64,000 bases of DNA. Source: Tretioscincus oriximinensis. Lineage: Eukaryota > Chordata > Lepidosauria > Squamata > Gymnophthalmidae. The notes below the pieces were generated by a model. That model saw only the letters and a list, made by a program, of their open reading frames with translations. It did no database searches and was not told where the DNA came from. The stretch lies in contig JAJVDF010000358.1 of the NCBI GenBank assembly GCA_022410635.1, forward strand, positions 1,175,489-1,239,488, in the 5' to 3' direction. The position numbers and the translations under genes are program-made. Positions within the stretch are counted from its first letter, which is position 1. Each line of letters opens with the position of its first letter. Of the stretch, positions 12,110 through 24,349 are shown in pieces.

Positions 12110-12405
12110 GGAGAAGGAGAAGAACTGCGTTCTTACACCCCACTTTTCTCACCTTTCAAAGGGACCCAAGGCGGCTTACAGGGGTATTTTTGCAGAAAGG
12201 CTTACATTCTATCTTCTCTACTAGGCTGTGGTGGTTCCCATGTATCTACTTGCAGTCAGTTGCAATTTCTTGCAATTCTTGCTTTTGAATAGCTGGGTAG
12301 TGGAAGGTGCTCAGCCCTCCTCACGTGCGACACAGGGCTTCGAAACCTGATCCCCCAGATGGGAAAGCATTTCCTCAGCGACTGAGCTAAAGATGGGAGG
12401 GAGAA
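12110..12405 (-). repeat. Second tRNA SINE family
   Basis: On the minus strand the head reads TAGCTCAGTCGCTGAGGAA with box B-like GGTTTCGAAGC, and the 3' end reads gaaaagtggggtgtaagaac plus a (TTC)n tail. The tRNA head differs from that of the Sauria SINEs. Confidence 0.7.
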
Positions 12406-13149
12406 GTTAGAGAGTGCACTCTGTTGTCTTGGAGAGCAACAACAACAACAACAACAATAATGTTTATTTATTATGCCCCTTTCAGGGCAGCCTGGCTTGG
12501 GTTCTGCAGAGTGTATGTGTGTGTGCGCATCAAGGGCCTCAAACTGTGACCTAAGCAAGGTTATTGGTCTAGTTTTGACCAATGGCCACACTTAGAGGTG
12601 CAGTCATCAGTCGAAGCACCTGGTAAAGGTACAAAGCTCTATCTTCTATTTCAGGTAGGAACCCTAAACTATTGGGACTGAAGCAGTCACTGCTCAGGAA
12701 AGATAGATCAGTAAAAGACCAAAAAAAGCAACTACATAGCAAGCTACTTTTATCTTTCAATAATTTTGATTATTGTGATTATCCATCTTTATCTCATAAA
12801 GAAAATATATTTAGATGCCAGATGGTCAATATACCAAAATTATCACAACCTCACAAATTATAGCATGTGCCTTTATTTAAAAGGTCGCAGATCTGAATGT
12901 CCCTTCTCTGTTTACAGAAAATGTTATCTAGCACTTTATGGTCAGCCAGAATAGTTGGTCAACTGTTTTTCATTTAGTTTTGATGGAACTTAGCAATGCA
13001 TGCTAAACCGACTCCACGGTATGATGCAGCACATTTGTATTTTACAAAAAGTACAATATTTGTTTCTTCTGATGTCTAACTCAGAAAAATATCCACCACT
13101 AGCAACTAGAGAACAATAAGACAAGCCTTCTGCAGTCTTTTTTGGGTGG

Positions 13150-13240
13150 ATCCCACTTGTAAAATCATGGAGTTGGAAGAGACCTCCAAGGCCATCAGAT
13201 CCAACCCCCTGCTCAACGCAGGATTCACTAAAACAATGAG
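13150..13240 (-). mobile_element. CR1 fragment
   Basis: Contains the reverse of the common CR1 end, seen as aaatcatggagttggaagag followed by accccctgctcaa. Confidence 0.6.
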
Positions 13241-13550
13241 AATCATTGGCAAAGAAAACACAGATACAAAGTGTGGAACTGAACAACCTCCAACTGTATT
13301 CCTGCTTTTGAGAAGTGCCTGGACCTTGCTAGCTCTGGTGACCTCCAGTGGCTCGGTCCAACCCTTGCCGACCTCTGGCCATTTGGCTCCTCAACATGGG
13401 CCACACAGATGTGTGTGCATGTTGGAAAGATCTGAAACCATGACCTAAGTGAGGTCATTGTTCCATTTTGACCAATGAACTTGCTGGTCTGGTTTTGACC
13501 AATGGTTGCACTTGGAAGTGTTGTTGCCAGTTTCTGTACCGAATTATAAT

Positions 13551-13808
13551 GCCAGTTTGGTGTAGTGGTTGAGTGTTGGACCCATATCTGGTAGTCTCCC
13601 GGTTCGATTCCCCACTCCTCCACGAAAGCCAGCTGGGTGACCTTGGGCCAGTCACAGTTCTTTGAACTCTCTCAGACCCACCTACTCCACAGGGTGTCTG
13701 TTGTGGAAAAAGCAACAAAAGCTATGTGTGCCACCCTATGGTTGGCCACCCTGAGACCTTCGGGTAAAGGGGGGGGATGTAAGTACAAATATATAATAAA
13801 TAAATAAA
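13551..13808 (+). repeat. Sauria-type tRNA SINE, near full length
   Basis: Head gccagtttggtgtagtggtt, box B ggttcgattcc, body agccagctgggtgaccttgg, end ccctgagaccttcgggtaaa and (ATAA)n tail. The best-preserved reference copy in the window. Confidence 0.9.
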
Positions 13809-13855
13809 TAGTATGTCCTCCAGTACTTGTATATGGATAGAAGGAGGTCCCTAAT

Positions 13856-14040
13856 ATAAGAACATAGGAGGTATTGTGCCAAACCAGTCCAAAATTTCAC
13901 ACAGTGGCCCACCAATCGCTTCTAGGCATCTTTGTCTGCTCAAAACTCCCTGCAAAATCTGTTTAGAGGAAACCTGTCCAGAGGCTGTACTAAGGAAGCC
14001 GTTGAATTTGTCTTCATGATCTCAAAACAGATCCTGCAAA
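13856..14040 (-). mobile_element. CR1 3' end fragment
   Basis: Begins taagaacataggaggtattg and continues with cacagtggcccaccaat, the same as other CR1 3' ends here but more diverged. Confidence 0.6.
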
Positions 14041-14769
14041 ACGTCCTCCAAGACGATCCACTGAATTGCTCTTAATTTTGCTTTTGACACAGTTGGTGCA
14101 ACAGTCGGGAGTCTAACCATACTGTCCATGCACCAACAGCTGTCAGTGTGAATGCTGGCACTTGTGAAATTCATCAGAATTTGTGATTCCAATGAAACAA
14201 ACAGAACTTGTCAGAATATACGGTTCAGCTCTTTCTGCCGATTAATTGCACTTAATCGGCACAAGAGCTTAAACGAGCCTCAACAGAAGATATCCAGATG
14301 CAGTTTCATTCACTTCATTTGATGCAGTGAAAGAAAGGAGAATCACAGGCTGCCTACTTACCAATCTGGAGGAGAACAGAGTATTTACCTTTGAAAGTCC
14401 TTCTCCATCTTACCCGGGGTGCAAAAGGACCTTTCCTTTTGGTTTGCTTAAGAACCTTGAAGCATGAGATATAATTCCCCAGCTGCCTAGTCACTGAAGC
14501 ATTGACTGTACTGACATGACAGTTACAGAGATCTAGAAATGCCAGCGAAGGAGGTGACACTAGGGGGAATAAGATTTTCTTAGAAAATGGATGTCCCTTT
14601 CCACTTGAATGGTAACCACGAAAATAGCAGAATTACTTCTGTTGCTCTTGGACATATAGCATATTAAACCACCATAACCACGTCCCATTTCCTTCTTTTG
14701 CCCTCCAGACTTCTCTACACTCAACACACAGAGAATTTTTTCCTACAGTCACAAGAAGTTAGCAAGCAG

Positions 14770-15450
14770 ACTGTTAAACCAACAGGCCAACCTACCCTTG
14801 GCAGCAATGCAGGCCAAAGGAAAGCTTTGTGGAGGGAGAAATACAAGGAGGTCTTACATTTGGGCAAACAAAATGAAAATAAAATGTGTAGAATAGGAGG
14901 AACATGTCTGAGCAGCAGCACATATGAAAAGGACCTGAGTCAACAACGTGATGCATCTGCAAAAAAAGCAAACACAATCCTGGGTTGTATTAAGAGGGAA
15001 TCTCAATCAACATGAAGTCAGTTGTTCCTCTCTACAGTACTTCGGACAGAAACACATGAAATACAGTGTTCAATTCTAGGCACCACAATTTAACAGGGAC
15101 ATTGATAAACTGGAGCAGTTTTAAAGAAGAGTTAGGAGTGGCCAGGAAATCATGTCCTATGAGGAACAGTTAAAGGGCCTATGGATGTTTAGTCTGCAAA
15201 AGGGAAGACTGAGAGGAGACTTGATAGCCTGAAGGGCTCCCACAGAGCAGAAGGGTCAACTTTGTTCTCATTGGTACATGGTAGGACTAGAAACAACAGA
15301 ATGAAATGGCAAAGAAGTCGATTTAGATTAGATAGCAGAAAAAACTTTGTCAATATGATAAACCACTGGAATAGGTTGCCACTGGGCAAATGTTATAGTC
15401 ACCTTTGCCAGGTAAACTCTTGCACATCAGTTTATGCTCTTTAAGAAATA
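14770..15450 (+). mobile_element. CR1 LINE, ORF2 C-terminal fragment
   Basis: A diverged frame contains EKDLSQQRDASAKKANTILG, and further on ESIGYEEQLKGLWMFSLQKG-like and HWNRLPLGK segments, matching the CR1 ORF2 end (DLGV...KAN.ILG and W..LP). Frameshifts break it. Confidence 0.75.
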
Positions 15451-15714
15451 GTATTATATTTTAGGAACTGTTTTACTTTATTTTAACATTTATTTTATCT
15501 CAAAGTTGCATTTCAATAAACATCTTTTATTTGTTGAGAACAATCCAGTATAATTCCTTCTTTTATACACAATCCTACTCAAGAATGACCATGAATAAAG
15601 TCCCTTGAACATAAACCAGAAGTGACTTTCTACTCAAGGCGGTGAGAAGGGAGTTTAAAAAGGGGGAATTTATATATTTACCCTGCGGATTCTATGGAGA
15701 GCAGATGTGGCCCA

Positions 15715-15920
15715 TCAGAAGAACTGGGTTCTTACACCCCGCTTTTCTCACTTTTCAAAGGGACTCAAAGCAGCTTACAAGGGTATTTTGCCGGAAGGCT
15801 GACATTCTATCTTCCCCACCAGGCTGTGGTGGTTCCTATTTATCTACTTGCAGTCAATTGCAATTTCTTGCAATTCTTGCTTTCAAATAGCTGGGTTGGC
15901 TATTAGGCCAGTAAGAAATG
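15715..15920 (-). repeat. Second tRNA SINE family, body and 3' end
   Basis: Shares ttacaccccgcttttctcac and gggactcaaagcagcttaca with the 12.1 and 45.9 kb copies; head truncated. Confidence 0.7.
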
Positions 15921-16904
15921 CAGGCCTAGCTGATGGCTGCCACACTGTAAGAGATATTCTGGATCAAACACAATCTGGATTATATTTTACTGCCCAGAAA
16001 ACTGTGTAGCACTGTACTGTGAAACTAGTGTGAGGATTTATCTTCATTTGGTATTGGGGACTGGACCAGTAACTACTGAACTATAATCCGCATTCTGTGA
16101 CTATTAGTCAAACAACTTGGAAAACTTGGGAAGTAATGGTCTGCGTGCCCTGTTATTTCCAATGAAGAATTAAGGCAATGAATAAAATTAGACTTAAGCT
16201 CCAAATCTAAATGGACAGCTAAACGTGACTTCATGGGCCATGAGAAAGTCCTTGTGTCCCTTGAGGCGAAATGGAAAGCTAAGAAACAGCAGCTTGCTGA
16301 GTTGCAGAAACTTAATCCAATTTTTTCAGGGTCATATGGTAGCTGTTCATCACTGAATGTTATTTTATCCAAATATGGATCTTTTAATGAAATCTCAAAG
16401 TGCAGTTTAAAGTTTCCTAAAAATCACAGAGAAAATATAACAAATAGACACACATTTTAACAGTCTATCCACTTCCCCATGTTTAGTTAACAGATCAAAA
16501 ATGGAAAGTAGGTCACTTAGAGACTCCCAAAAACTTTGCTAGTATACATTCCTACTTGTGATATAAGGCAATAAGAACTTAAGCATTATATCGGTGCATA
16601 AAATATTCCATAAAGTATTTCTAACACTAAGTATCAAACTTAAGGGATAGCAACCAAAAAAAACCAGACAATAGGGGGAGAAAGCTTTATTATGATAATA
16701 ACCTTTTCTTTCTTTCACCTTCCTAATTTATTCTTGTTTACTGCTTAATTTCCATACTTATTCTAGGGCAAGGAGATCTATATAAACGCAAAAGCAAATC
16801 ACCATAAATCAGAATTCCCACTGTCCAAGGACCACATGACAAGAGTTTACCGCCCAGAAATTTCAAAGCAGGAGCCCGAAAATCTCATGTATTTAGAGTT
16901 CCCC

Positions 16905-17060
16905 TTGCATGGAAAGCATGCACAGAGATTTTGTGATGTCACTTCTGGGTGCCATTCCCTGGAAGCAGAGCCTGGAAGTGACATCACAATGATGTGACTT
17001 CCGGCCCAGTGCCCTCCCTCCCCATATTTTCATGTGAGGATTCGTGCCTCGTACAAAACA
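16905..17060. repeat. CRE/ETS-like palindromic repeat, copy 2
   Basis: tgtgatgtcacttctgg (16932) is mirrored by ctggaagtgacatcaca (16972), followed by gatgtgacttccggccc. Confidence 0.7.
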
Positions 17061-17079
17061 TAGCTCCCAAACATATTAA

Positions 17080-17400
17080 TACTCCAGAATTGTATTCCAG
17101 AGGAGTGTAGGCAGGTGCCCCAGCCACCTTCCTATAAGCAGCAAAAATGTTTCTGGGGCAGGACTGGGTGCAGATTGGCTAAAAAGGCTTCTTTCCTCAC
17201 AGGGTTAGCAAGCTGGGAACTGTTACTGTAGTTAGCAGGACCCCACGCAGGCTGAGCGGAAGAAGCTGCCCACAGTTTGAATTACACCTCCCAGAATAGA
17301 GGTCTTTTTCCTCTCCGCTCACACCTGATTCAGCCAATAGTGGTTTCCTTGCTATGCTTCACCAGTCAGCTAGTGAAGGCAAGTGAGGGAGCGGTGGGAG
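17080..17400. repeat. Dispersed repeat with GC-box/CCAAT-like content, copy 1
   Basis: gcagattggctaaaaaggctt, then gggaactgttactgtagtta and gaagaagctgcccacag, shared with 59715-59980. Contains two inverted CCAAT-type sites. Confidence 0.6.
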
Positions 17401-18179
17401 ACTGGATCCAATGCAAAGGCACCGGTCCTCCCAAAAGGCTTTTCAATTGGATCCCCAAGCCAGGCCTTCCTGGAATTCTGAGAAGACCTGTTACCTGAAT
17501 TTAAATGGATCCAACATCCAGGATCTCCTTGAAAATTTGGAACATGAAGTAACTCTAGTCCAGCAAAATGGGAATTCAGTCTGAAGTGTGATTAAATAGC
17601 ATGTCAGGACAGGCTCTTAGAGACATAAATGATAGAAAGGGACACTTTAGATACAGCAGGCTACATCTGATTGGCTCCTGAATACTACAACTACTACTAC
17701 TACTACTAGTAATAGTAATAATAATAATAATAACTTTCAACTCACTTTCTAGATTTGTATTCATCAGGCAAACTTCTGCTAAAGGCACACGGACAGCCTC
17801 AGTAAATATATATGAGACAGAAAGCATTTGAGAATAATAAATCTGCTCCGTATTAAATAAGTAAATCCAGACAATTCTTTCAAGACAGGAAAAAATGAGC
17901 CTTGAATGTTCCAAGCAGAAATATGCAAGCCTTGCTAGCAGATCTGCATCAAGACATTTGTAAATACTGCTCTACTAAGAGTCTTCCATGGTTTCTTAAA
18001 GTTCATATTTAGGGGAAATTGATAAGGTACAAATAATTTAAAACGTCACACAGCTGCCCTGAAGTATGGAGAGGAAAAAAGAAACCTTTCAGCACTGGAC
18101 CATATTCTAGAATATATCTCTGAAAAGATGCTTACCATCAACATGGAAGTCTGCCCCAAGGTAGACCCCAGGTAGGCAA

Positions 18180-18310
18180 CCAACCTGAATAGCTTTAAGA
18201 AAAGGTTGAACAAGTTCAAGGAAGCCAGAGTATTAGAATGGATTTGTAGATATTGCTTCCAGCTTGGAGACATGGTGCCTCTAAAGCCATTTGCTGAGAA
18301 CAGAGAGCAG
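18180..18310 (+). mobile_element. CR1-like 3' fragment
   Basis: NSFKKRLNKFKEA-like frame followed by gatattgcttccagcttgg parallels the CR1 ending SFKTGL...; old copy. Confidence 0.5.
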
Positions 18311-18649
18311 TGAAAGACTTGTTCAAGGTTTTTTGCTTGAGATTATTTTATTTATTTATTTAGTGATTTATATTCCACCACCAATGTTCCCAGGGCAGGT
18401 AACAGAAAAACAAGAAAATGAAGAAGAGGAGGAGGAACAGAAGGAGAGGGAGAAGAAGAAGATGAACAACATCAATAACAATGAAAACAAATACACATTA
18501 ATAAAGTGTTTAATTCATACGTTCCTTCCAAACAAAGGACAAAATGCAGAGGAAGCTATTAAAGGTTCAAAACCTGGATGAAGTCGTATTTTTTTTACCA
18601 GGCACTGAAAACTATACAATACAGATAATTGCCTGGCAAACCTCTAGAG

Positions 18650-18858
18650 CAGACCTGGGCAAGGAGCGTCCCGAGGGCCACATGCAGCCCACTTACTGTC
18701 TCTGATTGGCCCCCGCCCATCTTAGCTCAGAGTTGGGGGCGTGGTTTTACTGTTATGTACAGTATTGGGTAGAACTGAGTTAACTATATTAGTCCGGCCC
18801 TCTAAAACCATCCCAATTTCTCAAGTGGCCCCTTGGGAAAATTAATTGCCCACCCCTG
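18650..18858. mobile_element. hAT-like MITE family A, copy 1
   Basis: 209 bases from cagacctgggcaagg to attgcccacccctg, with inverted ends CAG(A/G)..TGGGCAA. Flanked by an exact 8-bp duplication CTCTAGAG (18642-18649 and 18859-18866), the hAT signature. Confidence 0.88.
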
Positions 18859-19157
18859 CTCTAGAGGGAGGCTGTTCCAAAGTGTGGGAGCTACCAGAGA
18901 AGGCCCTCCAGCATGCCTCAAACCTTTGCATCTCTGACAAGAGGAACCACCACATGCCTAGAAGCAATTTATAGGCCACCATTTGAGACAAGGTGGCCTG
19001 TGGCCTGACACAGTAGGGCTTCTGCTATGTTTTTCACACTTTTGAAAGTTTTAATGTTTGAAACAAGCAAAAATTCATTTTTAAAACTTCATCCAGACAT
19101 CACTTATTTATTCCAGTAGAATAAGCTATTCTGAAATAAAGCAGGGATATTCCAGGA

Positions 19158-19635
19158 TAGACTGACCAGATTTTCTGAGGCCCAAACCGGAGTAATTGAT
19201 ATTCATGCTAATTTGCATATTATTAAATATGCCAATCACTCACCAAAATCCATTCCTATCTGAAATTCCCACCCGAGAAATCTGTAAAGCAAGAATTTTT
19301 AAACTGTGCGAGAATTTTTTAGAGTATATCAGAAATTTGCTTTAAAAAAAAAAATACTGAGGGGAGGGTGCCTTCAAAAGCTAGCCCTAATTACCAGAGC
19401 CCCCTAGTGCTGGTGCAGTGATTTTTTTTAAAAAATTTTTAATTGCGCAAGAATTTTTGAAGTGCACATTTTTTTAAAATTTTTTACTAAGGGGAGGGTG
19501 CGTCCTGGATGCTACAGCCCCCTAGTTTTTTCCTCAGCAAAACCTGGGGAAATGGTGCCCCCCCCCCGGAGGGTGTGGTAGACACTCCAAAACCGGGTTC
19601 CTCCCCCCCAAAAAAGGGGTCATCTGGTCAGCCTA
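19158..19635. mobile_element. Hairpin MITE family B, longer variant, opposite orientation
   Basis: Starts tagactgaccagattttct and ends ggggtcatctggtcagccta. The interior (attcatgctaatttgcatat) is the reverse of the 40.7 kb copy. No clear duplication, so older or internally rearranged (two similar half-blocks). Confidence 0.75.
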
Positions 19636-19875
19636 CAGAATAAAGCAGTCTAGGCAGTGCTCTGATCTGGAATATCTGAGTATTGTGGAATAAATTATGT
19701 CTGAATGCAGCCTTTAAATTGATCTTAGCTTATTTCTTAAGTCCCACATCATGTTTCAGCTTAACAAGTAAAATAGGATCGCATGCTGTATATCTAAGAT
19801 ACATTTACTCTTGTTTTAAAGATGAAACTTCTTGAATAGGGAATCCTGATTTTGTAAAAATAGTTGAAAATCTAT

Positions 19876-20060
19876 CTATTTATTTATTTACATTTATGTA
19901 CTACCCTATGCCTGAAGGTTTCAGGGCCGTTAACAGTAAAAAGTCAACATATTAACAATAAACAATAACAATAAAAAGTCAACAATATAATAAATTAGGA
20001 TAAATAAAATCATTAGTTAGGATATTAACTGCCAGCTAAGTCCAACAAAGGCCAGGTGTT
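19876..20060 (-). repeat. Same (ATAA)n-tailed repeat
   Basis: tttatttatttacatttatg, tgcctgaaggtttcagggcc and aaaggccaggtgttcatc follow the 6.9 kb copy. Confidence 0.6.
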
Positions 20061-20372
20061 CATCACCTTATCTCTCAGTTCAGCTCTTGTGACTGTGTGA
20101 TCTTGTATTCTGTCCATGCCCAACTTTGTAGATATGATGTTCTCGCTCCCTAACTCTTGCTGCAGTCTTGTTTTTTGCTATCTTTGCTGAAGACCTTTCT
20201 TTTGGTATAGATATTTTTGCAAGCTCTGACACTGATTTATTTAAGTGTCTTACATGTTTTTTGTTCTCTCTTCCTGATGCAAATATTGTAAATAAAGCCA
20301 GACCGTCTGGAAAGAACTGCTTCTGTGGGGACTAAGTTTCATTTTTCTGCAAGAGAAGAAACAATGACTACA

Positions 20373-20480
20373 TAGAACATAAGAAGAGCCATACTGGATC
20401 AGGCCACAGCCCATCAAGTCCAGCATTCTGTGTCACACAGAGGCCCACTGGTTTTCTATTCCTGAGTTCTGGATGCTGCA
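20373..20480 (-). mobile_element. CR1 3' end
   Basis: Starts agaacataagaagagccata and includes gtcacacagaggcccactgg, the reverse complement of the CR1 3' UTR. Confidence 0.75.
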
Positions 20481-21124
20481 CTCTGTTAATCTGGACTAAA
20501 TTCTGCTAAGTTCTACTACTCAACAAAGTCATTTCAAACAAAAGACCATAATTGATAATGTAGAAACAGATCCTATACCTCCTCCTCAATGCTAGTGCTG
20601 GGACAGCTAAAGGTATTACATCCTGGAAGAGAAGGAGCTCGCTTCCACCCCTCCTGCAGCAGCTGAAGATGCTAACTAGGCAAATATTTTATTTGGAGAA
20701 GGGGAATAAGAGGAGTATCTTGTTCAGAGCAACACTATAGGTGGCAGTTTCCTCCATTCCCTGTNCACTACTCAGAAAGAAAAGGATGCTTTCCCCAATA
20801 AGGATGTCTGAAAGGACTCTACACTGGTTCTGGATCCCACTCAAGTTAAGCATCAGTGTAGGGTTTTAGTGTTTTGTTGGATTACATGGGAAGGAGATGC
20901 AAGAAGCATTGGAGATAGTAGATACTTTGCTGCCATTCCCCAAAGCCCTAGAATCAAGAGGTTGTGGATCCTTAACTGACTATGGGATAGAGAGGTGGCA
21001 TTTGCAACAGGAAGTTCTTTATTATAACTGCATAACCATGTTTACTCCTTATCTTAGTCAACTGTCTACTTATATTGTTCCTAGTGGTCTCAATTCTACC
21101 AATTGATAAATCTCCCATGTCCTA

Positions 21125-21430
21125 TCCTTTTGCAGTGCTGGGAGTTGTATGAGAATCCTGTACATTTTTTCAGAATTTCCATTCTCATACAAAGTGCTGA
21201 ATTCTCATATGAGAATATACAAGAAATAGTCCAGGGCTGGGAGTGACATCATTGTGATGTCACTTCCGGCCCCTGCTTCTGGAAAGGGCACCCTGGGGCT
21301 GAAAGTGACATCACAAATGGTGCCATTTTCAGTTTCAGCTTCTGGAGTGATGTCACTTCTGGTCCTGCCTCGGAAGTGATGTCACAAAATTTTCACATGC
21401 ACTTCATGCGAGAGGAAAACTCCAAGTGCC
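21125..21430. repeat. CRE/ETS-like palindromic repeat, copy 3
   Basis: Contains tgatgtcacttccggcccc, aaagtgacatcacaaatgg, gtgatgtcacttctggtcc and gaagtgatgtcacaaaat: four motif units within 150 bases. Confidence 0.75.
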
Positions 21431-21872
21431 AGGAAGTTTCAGGCTCCTGCTGGAAAATGCCCAACACTGCCTTGAAGTCAATTCTTTCTTCAGCTTTTCT
21501 TTGTCACCAACTCCTCTTTTGAGATCTGCTGAGATAAAGTTGACAGCTGCTTTTAGATCCTGCTGATCAGAAACTCCAAACAACAAGCATTCAAAGTGAA
21601 CACAGCAAAAATATTGTTCCCCCCTGATTTCCAACAAAGATGAAGTGATAGTTTGTATACGCATACAGAAACAGTTAAATAATTTCAGACTATCAATGCA
21701 ACAGGCTTTGACACAGAAAAGACAGAGACTCTATAACTCCAAAAGTTATAGGAAAAAAATGTTAACAGACATTAAAATCCAAGAAACATCAACTAAAATT
21801 TCTTCCTTTGTACAGCTTTTAAAGTTACAGTATCTCACCTTGAAATTTGTTTTGCTGTACTTTTAAAATTTA

Positions 21873-22259
21873 GCAAAGGAGCTAGTAGCAGTTTGAGACT
21901 AACTTGAGAAAAGTGGGTGGCATAAGCTTTCCTAGACCCATCTACTTCTTCAGATACTGAGGGACTAATGTCAGGGTCAGGTATTTATAGAAAACTGTAT
22001 GGGAGATGACAAAGTATATGCAAATGTGATAAGGTGATGAACTACAGATTAGAAAAACAGATAAATAGCAGGTTTTTCTAACCTGCAGTTCATCACCTTA
22101 TCACATTTGCATATGCTTTGTCATCTCCCATACACAGTTTTATATAAATACCTGACCTTGACATTAGTCCCTCAGCATCTGAAGAAGTAGATGTGTCTAC
22201 GAAAGCTTATGCCACCCACTNTTCTCCTGTTAGTCTCAAAGTGCTACTAGCTCCTTTGC
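21873..22259. repeat. About 390-bp foldback repeat
   Basis: Left arm from gcaaaggagctagtagcag to gattagaaaaac and right arm from gtttttctaacctgcag to gctactagctcctttgc are inverse copies of about 185 bp each, with a spacer of about 13 bases. The arm motif ctgaagaagtagatgtgtct is a dispersed repeat in sauropsid genomes whose class I cannot name. Confidence 0.82.
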
Positions 22260-22809
22260 TGTACTTTCTACTAGACTAACACGGCTATTTCTCTGAAATT
22301 GACTTTTTAAATTTAGTTTGCTAACCTTGAACTCTACAAAGAAGAAAAAAGCCTTGGAACACCCATAGTTTCACAGATGTCAACCATCAACTCCTGGCTA
22401 AATCAGTGGTATGCAGCTGATGAAAAAGCAATAGAGTGACTGGGCCTAACAAACATTAGAATTTGGGAAGAAAAAACTGGGTGTAAGGTAAGGTAAGGGT
22501 CGCAATCAAAGAACAGATGTGGAAACAAAGCTAAGAAAGTAACTCTTCCTGTTTTAGCCACATTTACTCTCTCACTTATTCTCCCCTGAAAAACCCAATG
22601 ACAGCATTGAGGAACCTTTGCCTGGTACATAAATGCTATGTATTCACTTGGGATTAAGCATCATCTTTAACTTTACTAGTACATTGTTAGAAAAACTGCA
22701 GCTTTTAGTTACCAGATAAAATCCAGGATAGAAGTTTACAACCTTAATGACTATAAAAAGAGATGACTTTTCACCAGGAGAAACTTTTGTCTTTTGTTCC
22801 TAAAAGAAG

Positions 22810-23045
22810 TACGAAGGGGGGGGGGGATTTTCTCACCGAAAAAGAATCAAAGTGGCTTACAATTTTTGTCCAAAGACTTTTATTTGATGTGGTGGGGAGG
22901 ATAAGTATAAGCGTATGGGCAAAAAATTACCTTTATTAATCTATTTGATTCTCTTTATTAATCTACTTGCAATTTCCTGTTTTCAAACAGCTAGGTTGGC
23001 TGAAGCTGAGGCCAGTAGAGGGAGCACCTTCTTGGAGAAGCATTT
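22810..23045 (-). repeat. Second tRNA SINE family, diverged
   Basis: Contains aatcaaagtggcttacaat, ttattaatctacttgcaatt and agctaggttggctgaagc, in the same order as the better copies; a 10-base G run sits at its left edge. Confidence 0.55.
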
Positions 23046-23136
23046 ATGTAGATCCACACGGACATATTTTTTTCTACCAAGCATGAACTTGGTAGAAAAG
23101 CAAGCATGACTATGTTTGACATTATCACCTACCACG

Positions 23137-23206
23137 TAGGCTAACCAGATGACCCTTTTTTGGGGGGTGTGTGTTGAAAACCTGGTTTTGGGGTGTACTT
23201 ATACAT
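23137..23206. mobile_element. Hairpin MITE family B, left arm only
   Basis: taggctaaccagatgaccct and gaaaacctggttttggggtg match the family B left arm; the right arm is missing and a family C element follows. Confidence 0.6.
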
Positions 23207-23363
23207 CAGAGATGTCAAACTGGTGGCCCTCCAGATGTTCCTGAACCACAACTCCCAACATTCCATTCCACTCCCAGCACTGTACTCCACTCTGCTAAAC
23301 CAAATTGAACATTGGGAGTTGTGGTTCAGGAACATCTGGAGGGCCACCAGTTTGACATCTCTG
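23207..23363. mobile_element. Foldback MITE family C
   Basis: 157 bases with about 50-bp inverted arms (CAGAGATGTCAAACTGGTGG ... CCACCAGTTTGACATCTCTG) and exact 8-bp duplication TTATACAT (23199-23206 and 23364-23371). Confidence 0.9.
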
Positions 23364-24349
23364 TTATACATGAAGTTATAAGTACAAATATTTTCTTTTT
23401 TCCTCACCCTGTCCATCCCCTGTCTGCAATTTCTCTGTCAATTGAGCTCAAGCCAAGCAGATTGGCTGCATCTCTTCAGTCTGCATAGTAGAGGATCCCA
23501 AATCCGTGTTTTACCATTTCCTGATATGAATGTTAAGATGTTATACTTTGCCATCGCTTTTGTCAGATTATTATAATTATATAACTTGAACACTTTGTTT
23601 TGGAAAAGCAGCAGACAAATCCAGTTTCAATATTGCAATTAAACTCCATCCACAGTTCATTGTGTCATGGCTGCCAAAATGGTGAGAAAAATAGCTGGGG
23701 CTCTATCCACACAGCTCTTGTTTATTTTGGAGTTTCCCAATAATACAGTTAATTGGTTTTCTAGCTTTTTATTGTACCTATATACTTTTATAGTATATTC
23801 TGAGTTTTGTTACTCTGTGATCTTTTGACATGTGACACACACTTCTGTCAGTCAGCCATTTTGTTTGCTGGCGGCCAAGAGAGGAAGTCCAGTAGTCCCT
23901 CCTCCTCCCAAATGTCACTGGATAGTTTGCTGTCAGTATCAGATTCTATTGGCTCTCATTCGCGCGGTTTCTTGTCAACACTACCCACATATCCAAGCCT
24001 TCCCACAATACCCCTGTACGCCATTCTGCCAGTTTATATAGCAATCTGGTGAGGTAAATGGTGAGTTTTCATCATGTTTTATATTATATATATTATATTT
24101 TATATTTTATATATATATTTAATTCAAAGGCCTGCTTTTAATTTGATATGGTCTGTTGACTAATCAATAAAGATTTTTGATTTGATTTGATTTGACTTTC
24201 AAATAAATTATTAACCCTGTCTGGACTCAGTCAGAGATTGGAAGCAAAGCCCTGATTTGCACTTGGCCTTATTCTTGGACTAAGGAGCCTGCTGTCCACA
24301 TGCCATGCCAGGCTAGAACAAATGACTTCCTGCAATAGTAATTTAGGGT

